Shown: positions 55,049 through 64,000 of the stretch, in pieces
Layout of the letters: every line of letters starts with the position of its first letter
How positions within the stretch are numbered: the stretch's first letter is position 1
From: Methylomonas fluvii
Lineage (GTDB): Bacteria; Pseudomonadota; Gammaproteobacteria; Methylococcales; Methylomonadaceae
Assembly (NCBI RefSeq): GCF_014850975.1
Contig: NZ_JACXST010000003.1
Location: forward strand, 372,001 to 436,000
Reading direction: 5' to 3'
DNA length: 64,000 nt
Notes under the pieces: model-generated
Told to the model about the DNA's origin: nothing
Database searches by the model: none
What the model saw: the letters and a program-made list of their open reading frames with translations, nothing else
Program-made: the position numbers and the translations under genes

Positions 55049-58000
55049 ATGTTGACCCTATCCGGAACTTCCGCTCTTTCCCGTTTTCGTATTGAAAAAC
55101 TGCTGACTGAACTGCAGACAGTGGACGGCAGCATTACTGCTGTTAGTGCCCGGTTTCTGCATTTCGTGCAAATCGATGGTCAGCTAACCGCCGAGCAATT
55201 GGCGATGCTGGAACGCTTGCTCGATTATGGTCAAAGCGAGGAAAACAGCGAAAATGCGGCGGTGGAAGAGGGTGGTGAATCACCTGAACCCCAGTTTGTC
55301 TCCTTGTGGGTGGTGCCGCGTTTGGGCACTATTTCGCCTTGGTCTAGCAAGGCTTCTGAAATAGCCGAGCGTTGCGGCCTAACTGCGGTAAAGCGCATTG
55401 AGCGCGGTATCGAATATCGCTTTACCACTACCGCCCCTTTGGGCGATGCCGTTAAACACCAACTGGCGTCTTTACTGCACGATAGAATGATTCAGCAAGT
55501 GGTTTACGATCAAGCAGAACTTGATTTGTTTGCCGAGCATGATCCAAAGTCGCTACAAACTGTGGCTATCATCGAGCAGGGCAGGGATGCATTGGTTAAA
55601 GCCAACGCTGAGTTAGGCATGGCTTTGTCGGCCGATGAGATCGATTATTTGACCGAGAGCTTCATCAATATAGGCCGCAACCCGACCGACGTGGAGCTGA
55701 TGATGTTCGCACAGGCCAACTCGGAACACTGCCGGCATAAAATTTTCAACGCCAGTTGGACGATAGACGGTGAAGAGCAAGCCAAGTCTTTGTTCGCGAT
55801 GATCCGCAACACTCACACGCTGAACCCGCAAGGCGTGCTGTCGGCCTACAGTGACAACTCGTCGGTGCTGGAAGGCCCGACCGCGCAGGTGTTCATCCGC
55901 GATGCGGCGAATAACTATGCCTACGGCTATGTCGAAGAACAGGCGCACATGCTGATGAAGGTGGAAACCCACAATCATCCGACCGCAATTTCACCGCATC
56001 CCGGCGCAGCGACCGGTTCCGGCGGCGAGATTCGCGATGAAGGCGCCACTGGCCGAGGTTCGGCGACCAAGGCCGGTTTGACCGGTTTCAGCGTCTCGCA
56101 TCTGAAAATCCCCGGGTTTTCGCAACCTTGGGAAGCAGATTACGGCAAACCCGAGCGTATTGTTTCGGCGTTGGACATCATGCTGGAAGGCCCCATCGGC
56201 GGCGCGGCGTTCAATAACGAATTCGGCCGGCCCAATATCGCCGGCTATTTCCGCAGCTTCGAACAAGCCTCCGAGACTGGCGAGCCCAACCAATATCGCG
56301 GCTACCACAAACCGATCATGATCGCCGGCGGCATGGGCAACATCCGGCCGATGCTGGTGGATAAACATCCTATTCCGGCTGGCTCGTTGATCGTCATCCT
56401 TGGCGGCCCGGCGATGTTGATCGGTTTGGGTGGCGGAGCGGCATCGTCGCAGACCTCCGGCGAAAGTGCGGCGGAATTGGATTTCGCGTCCGTTCAACGC
56501 GAAAATCCGGAAATGGAACGCCGTTGCCAGGAAGTGATCAACCACTGTAATTCCTTGGGTGAGAATACGCCGATTGTTTCAATTCATGATATAGGCGCCG
56601 GCGGCTTGTCCAACGCAGTACCGGAAATTATTCACGACTGTGATCGTGGCGGTCGTTTTGAATTGCGCAAGGTGCAGAACGCCGACAAAGGCATGTCGCC
56701 GATGCAAATCTGGTGCAACGAAGCCCAGGAGCGCTATGTGGTGGCGATCAAGCCGGAGTCGCTGGCATTATTCGAATCCTTTTGTAAACGCGAGCATTGT
56801 CTGTATGCAGTCATCGGTCATGCCACCGATGAGGAGCATCTGACGCTGAGCGATGAATGGCTGGGTGGTAAACCCGTTGACCTGCCGATGTCGGTATTGT
56901 TCGGCAAGCCACCGAAAATGCACAGAAACGTCCAGCGTTTGACCAAGAATTTGCCCGACTTGCAACTAGACAATGTCGAGTTGGCCGAAGCGGTGAAACG
57001 GGTCTTGGCGTTTCCAGCCGTAGCGGACAAGAGCTTCTTGATTCACATCGGTGACCGCTCAGTGACGGGTTTGGTCGCTCGCGACCAGATGGTCGGCCCC
57101 TGGCAAGTGCCGGTGGCTGATGTTGCGGCCACCGCGTCCGGCTTTTATGCCCACACTGGCGAAGCGATGGCTATGGGTGAGCGCACACCCTTGGCTTTGA
57201 TCGACGGCCCGGCGTCGGGTCGCATGGCGATAGGCGAGGCGTTGACCAACTTGGCAGCGGCCCGTATCGGCAAGCTAAACGATGTCAAACTGTCCGCCAA
57301 CTGGATGGCTGCTTGCGGCAGTCCTGGTGAAGACGCCGCGCTGTTCGATACCGTCAAGGCAGTCGGTATGGAATTGTGCCCGGAATTGGGCATTGCGATT
57401 CCGGTAGGCAAGGATTCGCTGTCTATGAAAAGCGTGTGGCATGAGAAGACCATGACCTCGCCGCTGTCTCTGATCATCACTGCCTTCGCGCCGGTGCAGG
57501 ATGTGCGTCGTACACTCACTCCCGAGTTGAAAAATGCCGATAGCGTGTTGCTGTTGATCGATCTTGGCCGGGGCAAGAACCGTCTCGGCGGTTCGGTGCT
57601 GGCCCAAGTTTACAATCAGCTCGGTAACCAGACACCGGATTTGGACGACGCGAGTTTGTTCAAGCGTTTCTTCGACACCATTCAAGGCTTGAACGAACAA
57701 GGGCTGATTCTGGCTTACCATGATCGGGCCGACGGTGGTTTGCTGGCAACTGTGACCGAAATGCTGTTCGCTAGTCGTATAGGCGTTGAATTAGATATTT
57801 CCGAATTGGCCGGCGACGCGCTGGCGACCTTGTTTAATGAGGAATTGGGCGCGGTGCTGCAAATAAAAACGGCTGAGTTGGATCATGTCGCGCGACTGTT
57901 GGATCAGGCCGGGCTGGACGAATTTACCCATATAGTCGGTAAATTAAGTTCAGATCAAAAGTTACGAATCGTCCGCAACGGCAAGGAAATTTACAGCGCG

Positions 58001-58942
58001 AAACGCGCGGAATTGCAACAAACCTGGTCGGAAGTCAGCTTCAGGATGCAAGCCTTGCGCGACAATCCCGATTGCGCGCGGCAACAATTCGAACGGATCG
58101 CTGACGACAACGATCCGGGCTTGTCGGCTAATTTAACTTATGACATCAACGATAACATCGCGGCGAAATTTGTGGACGCGGCCCGACCCAAAGTCGCGAT
58201 TTTGCGGGAGCAAGGTGTCAACGGCCATGTGGAAATGGCGGCAGCCTTCGATAGAGCCGGTTTCGCGGCTATCGATGTGCACATGACCGACATCATCAGC
58301 GGCAGAGTGTCGCTGGCCGATTTTACCGGTCTGGTGGCTTGTGGCGGTTTTTCTTATGGTGACGTGCTAGGTGCGGGCGGCGGTTGGGCCAAATCGATTT
58401 TATTCAACCCGAAAGCGCGCGACGAATTTGCCGCGTTTTTTGCACGTCCCGATACGTTTGGCTTGGGTGTTTGCAACGGCTGTCAGATGATGTCCGGCCT
58501 GAAGGATATTATTCCCGGTGCGGAACACTGGCCGCAGTTCAAACGTAATCTGTCCGAACAATTTGAAGCGCGGGTAGCGATGGTCAAAGTGCAGGCGTCG
58601 CCGTCGATTTTCTTTCAAGGCATGGCGGGTTCGATACTGCCGGTCGTGGTGGCGCATGGGGAAGGCCGCGCCGAGTTCGATTCCGAAAACCCTGCCGGAG
58701 CCGAGGTTGCGATCAATTATGTCGATAACTACGGCAAGGAAACCGAAGCCTTTCCGGCCAACCCGAACGGCTCGCCGCTGGGGATTACCGGGTTAACCAC
58801 CGCCGACGGCCGTTTTACCATCATGATGCCGCATCCGGAGCGTTGCTTCAGAGCGATACAAAATTCCTGGCATCCAGCAGAGTGGCAGGAAGATGGCGCG
58901 TGGTTGCGGATGTTCAGAAATGCCCGGGTTTGGGTAGGCTGA
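55049..58942 (+). CDS. purL: Phosphoribosylformylglycinamidine synthase (large PurL)
   Basis: Makes formylglycinamidine ribonucleotide in purine synthesis. At 1297 residues it is the single-chain type (E. coli 1295). In order: an N-terminal PurS-like domain, linker, two FGAM synthase halves ([41 protein letters not shown]), and a C-terminal class-I glutaminase with Cys1142 in GVCNGCQMM and the His-Glu pair in MMPHPERCF. It stands alone between bamC and a kinase gene, with a weak hairpin downstream. Confidence 0.96.
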   Translation: MLTLSGTSALSRFRIEKLLTELQTVDGSITAVSARFLHFVQIDGQLTAEQLAMLERLLDYGQSEENSENAAVEEGGESPEPQFVSLWVVPRLGTISPWSSKASEIAERCGLTAVKRIERGIEYRFTTTAPLGDAVKHQLASLLHDRMIQQVVYDQAELDLFAEHDPKSLQTVAIIEQGRDALVKANAELGMALSADEIDYLTESFINIGRNPTDVELMMFAQANSEHCRHKIFNASWTIDGEEQAKSLFAMIRNTHTLNPQGVLSAYSDNSSVLEGPTAQVFIRDAANNYAYGYVEEQAHMLMKVETHNHPTAISPHPGAATGSGGEIRDEGATGRGSATKAGLTGFSVSHLKIPGFSQPWEADYGKPERIVSALDIMLEGPIGGAAFNNEFGRPNIAGYFRSFEQASETGEPNQYRGYHKPIMIAGGMGNIRPMLVDKHPIPAGSLIVILGGPAMLIGLGGGAASSQTSGESAAELDFASVQRENPEMERRCQEVINHCNSLGENTPIVSIHDIGAGGLSNAVPEIIHDCDRGGRFELRKVQNADKGMSPMQIWCNEAQERYVVAIKPESLALFESFCKREHCLYAVIGHATDEEHLTLSDEWLGGKPVDLPMSVLFGKPPKMHRNVQRLTKNLPDLQLDNVELAEAVKRVLAFPAVADKSFLIHIGDRSVTGLVARDQMVGPWQVPVADVAATASGFYAHTGEAMAMGERTPLALIDGPASGRMAIGEALTNLAAARIGKLNDVKLSANWMAACGSPGEDAALFDTVKAVGMELCPELGIAIPVGKDSLSMKSVWHEKTMTSPLSLIITAFAPVQDVRRTLTPELKNADSVLLLIDLGRGKNRLGGSVLAQVYNQLGNQTPDLDDASLFKRFFDTIQGLNEQGLILAYHDRADGGLLATVTEMLFASRIGVELDISELAGDALATLFNEELGAVLQIKTAELDHVARLLDQAGLDEFTHIVGKLSSDQKLRIVRNGKEIYSAKRAELQQTWSEVSFRMQALRDNPDCARQQFERIADDNDPGLSANLTYDINDNIAAKFVDAARPKVAILREQGVNGHVEMAAAFDRAGFAAIDVHMTDIISGRVSLADFTGLVACGGFSYGDVLGAGGGWAKSILFNPKARDEFAAFFARPDTFGLGVCNGCQMMSGLKDIIPGAEHWPQFKRNLSEQFEARVAMVKVQASPSIFFQGMAGSILPVVVAHGEGRAEFDSENPAGAEVAINYVDNYGKETEAFPANPNGSPLGITGLTTADGRFTIMMPHPERCFRAIQNSWHPAEWQEDGAWLRMFRNARVWVG

Positions 58943-58999
58943 GTTAACGCCGAGGCTTTCGTTTGGTTAAATATGATCGAGCTTGAGTAAGAAACGTCC

Positions 59000-59026
59000 G
59001 GAGTCTCTCAATAATTAAGAGGCTCC
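59000..59026 (+). terminator. Weak hairpin after purL
   Basis: GGAGTCTCT and AGAGGCTCC with a nine-base loop form a nine-pair stem with one G-T pair, 58 bases after purL. The following AATTT is a poor T-run. Confidence 0.4.
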
Positions 59027-59126
59027 AATTTGCAGGTCTCACCGCCAGGAAATAAATAAGAATTTTTCCTATAGCTGTGTGGGAAGCTAGACGGGATAAT
59101 AGAAGGTTTTCAACGCACTCCACGTT

Positions 59127-60440
59127 ATGAGCCTTCGCTACCAGATTATCTGTCGCATCCTGCTGTCTTCGGTTTGTATTTTGGTGTTGGGAGGAGCGAT
59201 TGCGGTCTGGCAAGCGCGCCAAGCGGTCGAGAAGGAGGTGGATGCCTCGATTCATCTGGCCTTGCAGCTGATCACCTTGGGCATTACCGATACCCCGGTA
59301 TTTCAACAAAGCGATGATTTATCACGCTTCAGCGCCTTGCGGCAAACGCGGCATTTGAGCATTCAATTGCAAAAGCCGGATGGACAACTGATCCATTTCG
59401 CCGGCGAAAATCAACCGACCAATCCCGAAGAAATGCCGCCCAGCTGGTTTATCCGCTTGGTAAAGGGTGATTATCCCAAGGTCGAGCACCAATTGAATAT
59501 GCAGGACGGCAAGTTGTTGACTCTGATTATTCAGGCTCAACCACTCGATGAAATCACCGAAGTCTGGCAGGAAAGCGTGGCGTTTTTTGCGTCGATTTCC
59601 TTGTTGACCATGTTGACCTTCCTGGCGGTCAATCTGGTATTTAATAAGTCGTTGCAATCGATTGCGGTCATCGTCGATACCTTGCGTCTGATCGAAACTG
59701 GTCAATATCGGCAACAATTGCCGCCGTTTTCCACGCAGGAATTCGATGATATTGCCAAGGCAATCAATCATATGACGGTTGAATTGGAAAAAACCCGCCA
59801 GGAAAATCGCGCATTGACGCAGCATTCGCTAGCCATTCAGGAAGAAGAGCGCCAACGTCTGTCGCAGGAGTTGCATGACGAATTTGGCCAATCCCTGACA
59901 GCTATTAAAGTGATGGCCGTTACGGCAGCGCATCGCAAAGCCGACGCGGCGAAAATAACCTCAACAATCTCGGAAATTTGCGATCACTTAATGACCGTGG
60001 TGCGTTCGATGATGCAGCAATTGCATCCTCTGGTCTTGACCGAGTTGGGATTGAAGGCCACTTTGGAAGAGATGGTTAATCATTGGTCGGAACGCAATGC
60101 CGACCTGCGGCTGACGATTCGCTGTAGCGACGCCGTGGACGGTTTGGATAAAAATCTGACTATTCAGGTATTTCGGGTAATTCAAGAGTGTTTGACCAAC
60201 GTGGTGCGCCATGCGCAAGCGCACAGTGTGACTATCGACTTGGAAAAGCTCGAGCTACCGCAGGCGTATTTGCAACTTAAAGTGCAGGATGACGGACGCG
60301 GCTGCGATTTGCAGACAACCAGTCATGGCTTTGGTTTACTGGGCATAAAAGAACGCATCAAGTCGCTGGACGGCGAACTGCAGGTGTTGTCTCGCCCTGG
60401 TTCAGGTATGTTGGTTAATGCACGAATCCCACTCGTATGA
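59127..60440 (+). CDS. NarX/UhpB-type sensor histidine kinase
   Basis: A 437-residue kinase with two transmembrane helices (about 10-30 and 150-175) around a periplasmic domain, HAMP (about 175-230), HisKA_3 with His250 in SQELHDEFGQS, and a HATPase domain (VIQECLTNVVRHAQ; DDGRGCD; GFGLLGIKERI). The start has only a weak upstream purine stretch. Its stop overlaps the response-regulator start by four bases, defining a two-component pair. The stimulus is unknown. Confidence 0.9.
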   Translation: MSLRYQIICRILLSSVCILVLGGAIAVWQARQAVEKEVDASIHLALQLITLGITDTPVFQQSDDLSRFSALRQTRHLSIQLQKPDGQLIHFAGENQPTNPEEMPPSWFIRLVKGDYPKVEHQLNMQDGKLLTLIIQAQPLDEITEVWQESVAFFASISLLTMLTFLAVNLVFNKSLQSIAVIVDTLRLIETGQYRQQLPPFSTQEFDDIAKAINHMTVELEKTRQENRALTQHSLAIQEEERQRLSQELHDEFGQSLTAIKVMAVTAAHRKADAAKITSTISEICDHLMTVVRSMMQQLHPLVLTELGLKATLEEMVNHWSERNADLRLTIRCSDAVDGLDKNLTIQVFRVIQECLTNVVRHAQAHSVTIDLEKLELPQAYLQLKVQDDGRGCDLQTTSHGFGLLGIKERIKSLDGELQVLSRPGSGMLVNARIPLV

Positions 60441-61081
60441 ATAACAAGATAAAAATCGTGTTGGTGGACGACCACCTGGTAGTGCGGGCTGGTTTTAAAA
60501 TGCTGTTGGCTGCCGGGGATAGTGTCGAAGTCATTGGCGAAGCCGAGCGTGGTGAGCAGGCTATTCAGCTTTATCAAGAATTGCAGCCTGATATGTTGGT
60601 GATGGATTTGTCCATGCCGGGGATTGGCGGTTTGGAAACTATTCGGCGGATCATTCAGCGCGATAGTGAGGCAAGAATTTTAGTTTTTAGTGTGCATCAT
60701 GAACAAGTTTATGTCAGCCGGGCATTGGCAGCCGGAGCACAGGGTTATATCACTAAAAATAGCGCTCCCGGTATTCTTGCCGAAGCGATAGCGGCAATTA
60801 TGGCTGGCCAACAGTATGTCGAGCGCGGTTTGGTCAAGGGCGGCGGGGAAGAACGGCAGCACACCGGTTATCAAGCGATAATCGCTGGTTTCTCTGCACG
60901 CGAGTTCGATGTATTTAGTTTGCTAGCCCAAGGCTTGACGGTGCATAAGATCGCCGATCAACTGTGTCTGGGCCATAAAACCGTGGCGAATTACGCCACG
61001 CAAATCAAGAAAAAGCTACAGGTGGACACGACCACCGAGCTTGCTCATATTGCGGTCAATTTGGGGATGACGGCGCGCTGA
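60437..61081 (+). CDS. NarL/LuxR-family response regulator
   Basis: A 214-residue regulator with a receiver (VLVDDHLVVRAGF; acceptor Asp in MLVMDLSMPG; Lys in YITKN) and a LuxR-type DNA-binding domain (FSAREFDVFSLLAQGLTVHKIADQLCLGHKTVANYATQIKKKL). It is coupled to the kinase at 59127-60440 by an ATGA overlap and resembles UvrY/UhpA-type partners. Targets are unknown. Confidence 0.9.
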   Translation: MNNKIKIVLVDDHLVVRAGFKMLLAAGDSVEVIGEAERGEQAIQLYQELQPDMLVMDLSMPGIGGLETIRRIIQRDSEARILVFSVHHEQVYVSRALAAGAQGYITKNSAPGILAEAIAAIMAGQQYVERGLVKGGGEERQHTGYQAIIAGFSAREFDVFSLLAQGLTVHKIADQLCLGHKTVANYATQIKKKLQVDTTTELAHIAVNLGMTAR

Positions 61082-61138
61082 TATTCGGTTTAGGGAGCGG
61101 CGGATTTTAGCGGGGCTTAAATAGCGAGGCTGGTTAGC

Positions 61139-61172
61139 AATCGTTCAGGCAAATAAATTCGTCTGAACGATT
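61139..61172. terminator. Inverted repeat between convergent genes
   Basis: AATCGTTCAG and CTGAACGATT, ten paired bases with a 14-base loop, lie between the response regulator and the convergent HDOD gene. It could serve both directions, but T-runs are short. Confidence 0.45.
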
Positions 61173-61189
61173 ATTGAAAATTATGTTTC

Positions 61190-62020
61190 TTAATCCAGAA
61201 GGCCGTCGAGCTCAGATTTAACCGCTAGAACATCCGGCAATTTTTCCTTAAGAAGTTGCTCCGATAGACCTAAAATTGCGGTGACTTGATTGGGTAGCGA
61301 GGCTAAAATCTGATTTTCATCGAAACCCTGGTCTTGGTAATCGCTGATTGCATGGGCGAGGAAAACTGCGCAAGCTAGGTTGTTAGGGGTGTCCGTGGCT
61401 AAAGGTTCCGCCGATTGTTCGATGGTTTCGACTAATTCGTCAGCAAATTTCCAGCGACGGCAAAGCTCCGCGCAAACCGCCGGGCTGGTATAGCCCAAGC
61501 GCCTCTTCTCAATTTCCAGTCTAACGTTGCCGTTTTTCACATGCTGATCAATTTCGTTGGCTTCACGGGGACTGCCAATGTGAATGAGTAGGTTGCCCAG
61601 ATTGCTGATCAGCCCGGCAGTATAGGCGATGTCGGCTGCTAGGCCCGCTTGGGCGGCGAACCATCTTGCATAACCTGCTGTGCGAAAACTATTCCGCCAG
61701 CTTTGTTTGACATCGAAATTATCCAATTGCGGTACCACGCCGACAATCCCGGATGCGATCACCAAGGTTTTCAGCTGGTTCATGCCCAGTAAGGTGATGG
61801 CTTCATCTATGGAGCCAATTTTACGGGATAAACCAAAATGCGCGGAGTTAACCAAACGCAGGATCTTTAAAACAATCACCTGTTCTTTTTCCACGTTTTT
61901 GGCTATATCGAGCATATCCGCGTTGGGATTGTTTAGCTGATTGATGAGGGATCTTACGACTTCGGGTACTTGCGGAATTTTGTGGATTTCATCGAACAGT
62001 TGGTTCATTTTTGTGGGCAT
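61190..62020 (-). CDS. HDOD-domain protein
   Basis: A 276-residue protein made almost wholly of one HDOD domain: IPQVPEVVRSLINQLNNPNADMLDIAKNVEKEQVIVLKILRLVNSAHFGL and SIDEAITLLGMNQLKTLVIASGI. HDOD lacks the metal ligands of true HD phosphohydrolases and usually acts in signalling linked to chemotaxis or c-di-GMP. It is the gene after the chemoreceptor at 62167 on the same strand (146-base gap), consistent with a joint signalling role. The start may be Met5. Confidence 0.87.
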   Translation of the reverse strand: MPTKMNQLFDEIHKIPQVPEVVRSLINQLNNPNADMLDIAKNVEKEQVIVLKILRLVNSAHFGLSRKIGSIDEAITLLGMNQLKTLVIASGIVGVVPQLDNFDVKQSWRNSFRTAGYARWFAAQAGLAADIAYTAGLISNLGNLLIHIGSPREANEIDQHVKNGNVRLEIEKRRLGYTSPAVCAELCRRWKFADELVETIEQSAEPLATDTPNNLACAVFLAHAISDYQDQGFDENQILASLPNQVTAILGLSEQLLKEKLPDVLAVKSELDGLLD

Positions 62021-62166
62021 GTCTTCATCCTTAAGCTACGAAATTGTAATTATTTTTAGAGAATTATAGCCAGCCTCGGCGAACAAACCGTACAAATTTG
62101 ACATCGGTTCTGCGCTCGGCGCAGCCTGAATAATGGTTACGCCGAGCCAAGCCGATAGAGGTTTAG

Positions 62167-63918
62167 CTAGGTCTTAAAATTTCCAACCATGGAGCGCAAC
62201 TGATTCGCCAGGTCAAGTAACTCGTGGCAGGCATCCGCCGTATTTTTTGCACCTATCGAAGTCTCTTCGGATACCCGGCTGATATTGCTGATGTTGCGAT
62301 TGATTTCCTCGGCCACTGCGGTTTGTTCCTCGGCAGCGCTGGCTATCTGGTTATTCATATCGTTAATAGTATCGATACGTTCGCTGATAGTGGTTATCGA
62401 GCCACCGGCGGATGCGGCTTGCTCTACGCTGGAGTTGGCGCGGCTTCTACCGTTTTCCATCACCGCCACCGCCTGTTTCGCCCGGTCCTGCAAGCGTTCG
62501 ATGGTTTTTTGAATTTCCAATGTGGAATTTTGGGTTCTGCTAGCCAATGTCCTGACTTCGTCGGCCACCACCGCGAAGCCTCGACCTTGCTCGCCAGCCC
62601 TGGCGGCTTCGATGGCCGCGTTCAATGCCAGCAAATTGGTTTGCTCGGCAATGCCTTGAATGACTCCCAATACCTCACCGATGCTGTTACTGTCGTTTTC
62701 CAGCTCGTGAATCACATTGGCGGCGTTTTCCACTTCAGACGCCAAGCTGTTAATGCCATGTACCGCATCTTTCACAATGTTTTTGCCTGACGACGCTTCA
62801 CGGTCGGCGATTTCCGCCGCTTCCGATGCTCTGACGGCATTTTTGGCGACTTCTTGCACCGTCGATGTCATTTGTTTCATGGCATTCGCCACTAACGTGG
62901 TTTCGTGCAATTGCCGCTCGACACCGGCTTGAGTCGATTGGGTGATATTCGCAAGCTTGTGAGAAGAGCTGGCCAGTTTTTCGCTGGTGGAGCTGATTTG
63001 ATCGATGGTTTTAGCTATTTTGCGCACGAAGGTATTAAAACTCGATGCGATCCAGGCAAACTCAGATTTGCCGCTTGCATCCAGGCGAGCCCGCAGATCG
63101 CCCTCGCCACTGCCTATGTCTTGCAGCTTCAAAGCCAATGCTGTCAAAGGACCGATGATGATTTTGCTCATCGTGAAGTAGCCGGTAAAGCCGATGATGA
63201 TCAACGTTACGCATAAGAAGCCGATAGCGTAAAAGGTATTACTCCTCAGTTCGGCAAGCGTCACGCTGAATGGGGTGACGATTTCGAATGCGCCATGTAA
63301 GTCGCCGGCGTGGCGATTTTCCATCGGATACCCCAGTAAATCTTGGCCTTTCTCGTTATGCCAGAGACTTTGCGATGTTTTAGGGTCGCCATGGCACAAT
63401 TCGCATTGTTTGACTAATTTGACCGGACGTAAATAGCGGACTTCCTGTTTTTCTTCGTCTACGTAGCTAAAGTCTTGGGCGGACGGGTTGCTTCTGAAAA
63501 ACTCCAACGCTTGGCGTTCGATGTCATCCGCTGCGTTTCGAGGATTTCTGGGGTTAAGAGACGGTGCTTTAAAACGAAAGCCGTGCTCTTTGGCTTCTGC
63601 TTCAATCACGTCCCAGGCATTGGCTGTGGGTACGGTGGCGACCACCAGTTCTCTGGCTTTAGAGCTACCTTTTTGTTCGACCAATTGCATGAGTTGCTCA
63701 GGCGTGTAGATGCCGGCTTCCCATTTTTTTACGACATTGTCGCGGATTGATTCGGATAAAGTGAGTAGTTGCCGCGAGGCTTTGATTTCCCGGTCAATCA
63801 GCTTTTGTTTCTCAAAGCTTGAGTAAACAACCAAAATCGCTATGCCTAAAAGCGTTAGCACCGACATGGTGATAGAAACCACCTTTACCCCTACAGAATG
63901 CCAGTTCATCATCAACAT
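62167..63918 (-). CDS. Methyl-accepting chemotaxis protein with haem c-binding DUF3365-type sensor
   Basis: With the start at 63918 (AGGGGAG six bases upstream) the product has 583 residues. A transmembrane helix is followed by a periplasmic DUF3365/Tll0287-like domain with a haem c motif, CELCHG (Cys172, Cys175, His176), a second helix, HAMP, and a signalling domain with the tip [32 protein letters not shown]. The haem suggests sensing of redox state, oxygen or nitric oxide. No CheB/CheR or other che gene lies in the window. The HDOD gene follows on the same strand. Confidence 0.9.
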   Translation of the reverse strand: MLMMNWHSVGVKVVSITMSVLTLLGIAILVVYSSFEKQKLIDREIKASRQLLTLSESIRDNVVKKWEAGIYTPEQLMQLVEQKGSSKARELVVATVPTANAWDVIEAEAKEHGFRFKAPSLNPRNPRNAADDIERQALEFFRSNPSAQDFSYVDEEKQEVRYLRPVKLVKQCELCHGDPKTSQSLWHNEKGQDLLGYPMENRHAGDLHGAFEIVTPFSVTLAELRSNTFYAIGFLCVTLIIIGFTGYFTMSKIIIGPLTALALKLQDIGSGEGDLRARLDASGKSEFAWIASSFNTFVRKIAKTIDQISSTSEKLASSSHKLANITQSTQAGVERQLHETTLVANAMKQMTSTVQEVAKNAVRASEAAEIADREASSGKNIVKDAVHGINSLASEVENAANVIHELENDSNSIGEVLGVIQGIAEQTNLLALNAAIEAARAGEQGRGFAVVADEVRTLASRTQNSTLEIQKTIERLQDRAKQAVAVMENGRSRANSSVEQAASAGGSITTISERIDTINDMNNQIASAAEEQTAVAEEINRNISNISRVSEETSIGAKNTADACHELLDLANQLRSMVGNFKT

Positions 63919-64000
63919 CCGAAACTCCCCTAAAATACGCTTTAAATTTCTTGTATTAACTGTCTTTCCAGTACCGCCCTGAAGACATGCCAACCGAGTA

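Overview
The window is a chromosomal segment of a gammaproteobacterium, probably a methanotroph of the Methylococcales (Methylomonas-like). This placement is an inference. It rests on overall protein character, mid-range base composition, the small NAD-type isocitrate dehydrogenase next to aconitase B, and abundant c-type cytochromes and phosphorelay proteins. No methane-oxidation gene is present to prove it.

Layout. 1-2100: an AT-rich accessory block with a membrane protein cut by the window edge, a putative lipoprotein and a 62-residue protein. 2125-5785: a papain-like protease, a LuxR-type response regulator and a convergent hybrid histidine kinase. 5927-8133: an ABC-2 exporter pair. 8457-12681: TCA-cycle genes icd and acnB with a Uma2-family gene between them. 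12808-17784: single genes on the minus strand (HIT protein, mepA, acyltransferase, dbpA). 18110-18646: a tyrosine-recombinase remnant beside tRNA-Ser(GGA).

19024-28614: a five-gene signalling operon with a stand-alone receiver, a REC-PAS-GGDEF-EAL protein, a TonB-dependent receptor, a YfiR-like periplasmic protein and a CHASE8-HAMP-PAS hybrid kinase with two receivers and an HPt domain. The parts suggest a signal route from the outer membrane to c-di-GMP. 28997-33177: two overlapping TPR proteins with trypsin-like domains; the first has lost all three catalytic residues and the second keeps them. 33445-36594: a dihaem cytochrome c peroxidase, a beta-carbonic anhydrase and a divergent LysR regulator with a perfect palindrome between the last two.

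36695-37915: non-coding DNA with a palindrome-rich tandem array (148-bp period) bracketed by two copies of a dispersed repeat. 37924-39698: an AT-rich DUF262 gene whose continuation, an AlbA_2/Schlafen-like domain, lies in the -1 frame after a run of seven A. This is either a programmed frameshift or a broken gene.

40019-44776: a PfkB kinase and a RimK-family ATP-grasp ligase, divergent from a DUF2817 (M14-like) hydrolase and a GNAT/C39-like protein. 45140-54949: core biosynthesis and housekeeping genes alaC, hom, thrC, recJ, an ArnT-like glycosyltransferase, a PAP2 phosphatase, a YaiI-family gene, dapA and bamC. 55049-63918: purL, a NarX-like two-component pair, an HDOD protein and a chemoreceptor with a haem c motif in its periplasmic sensor.
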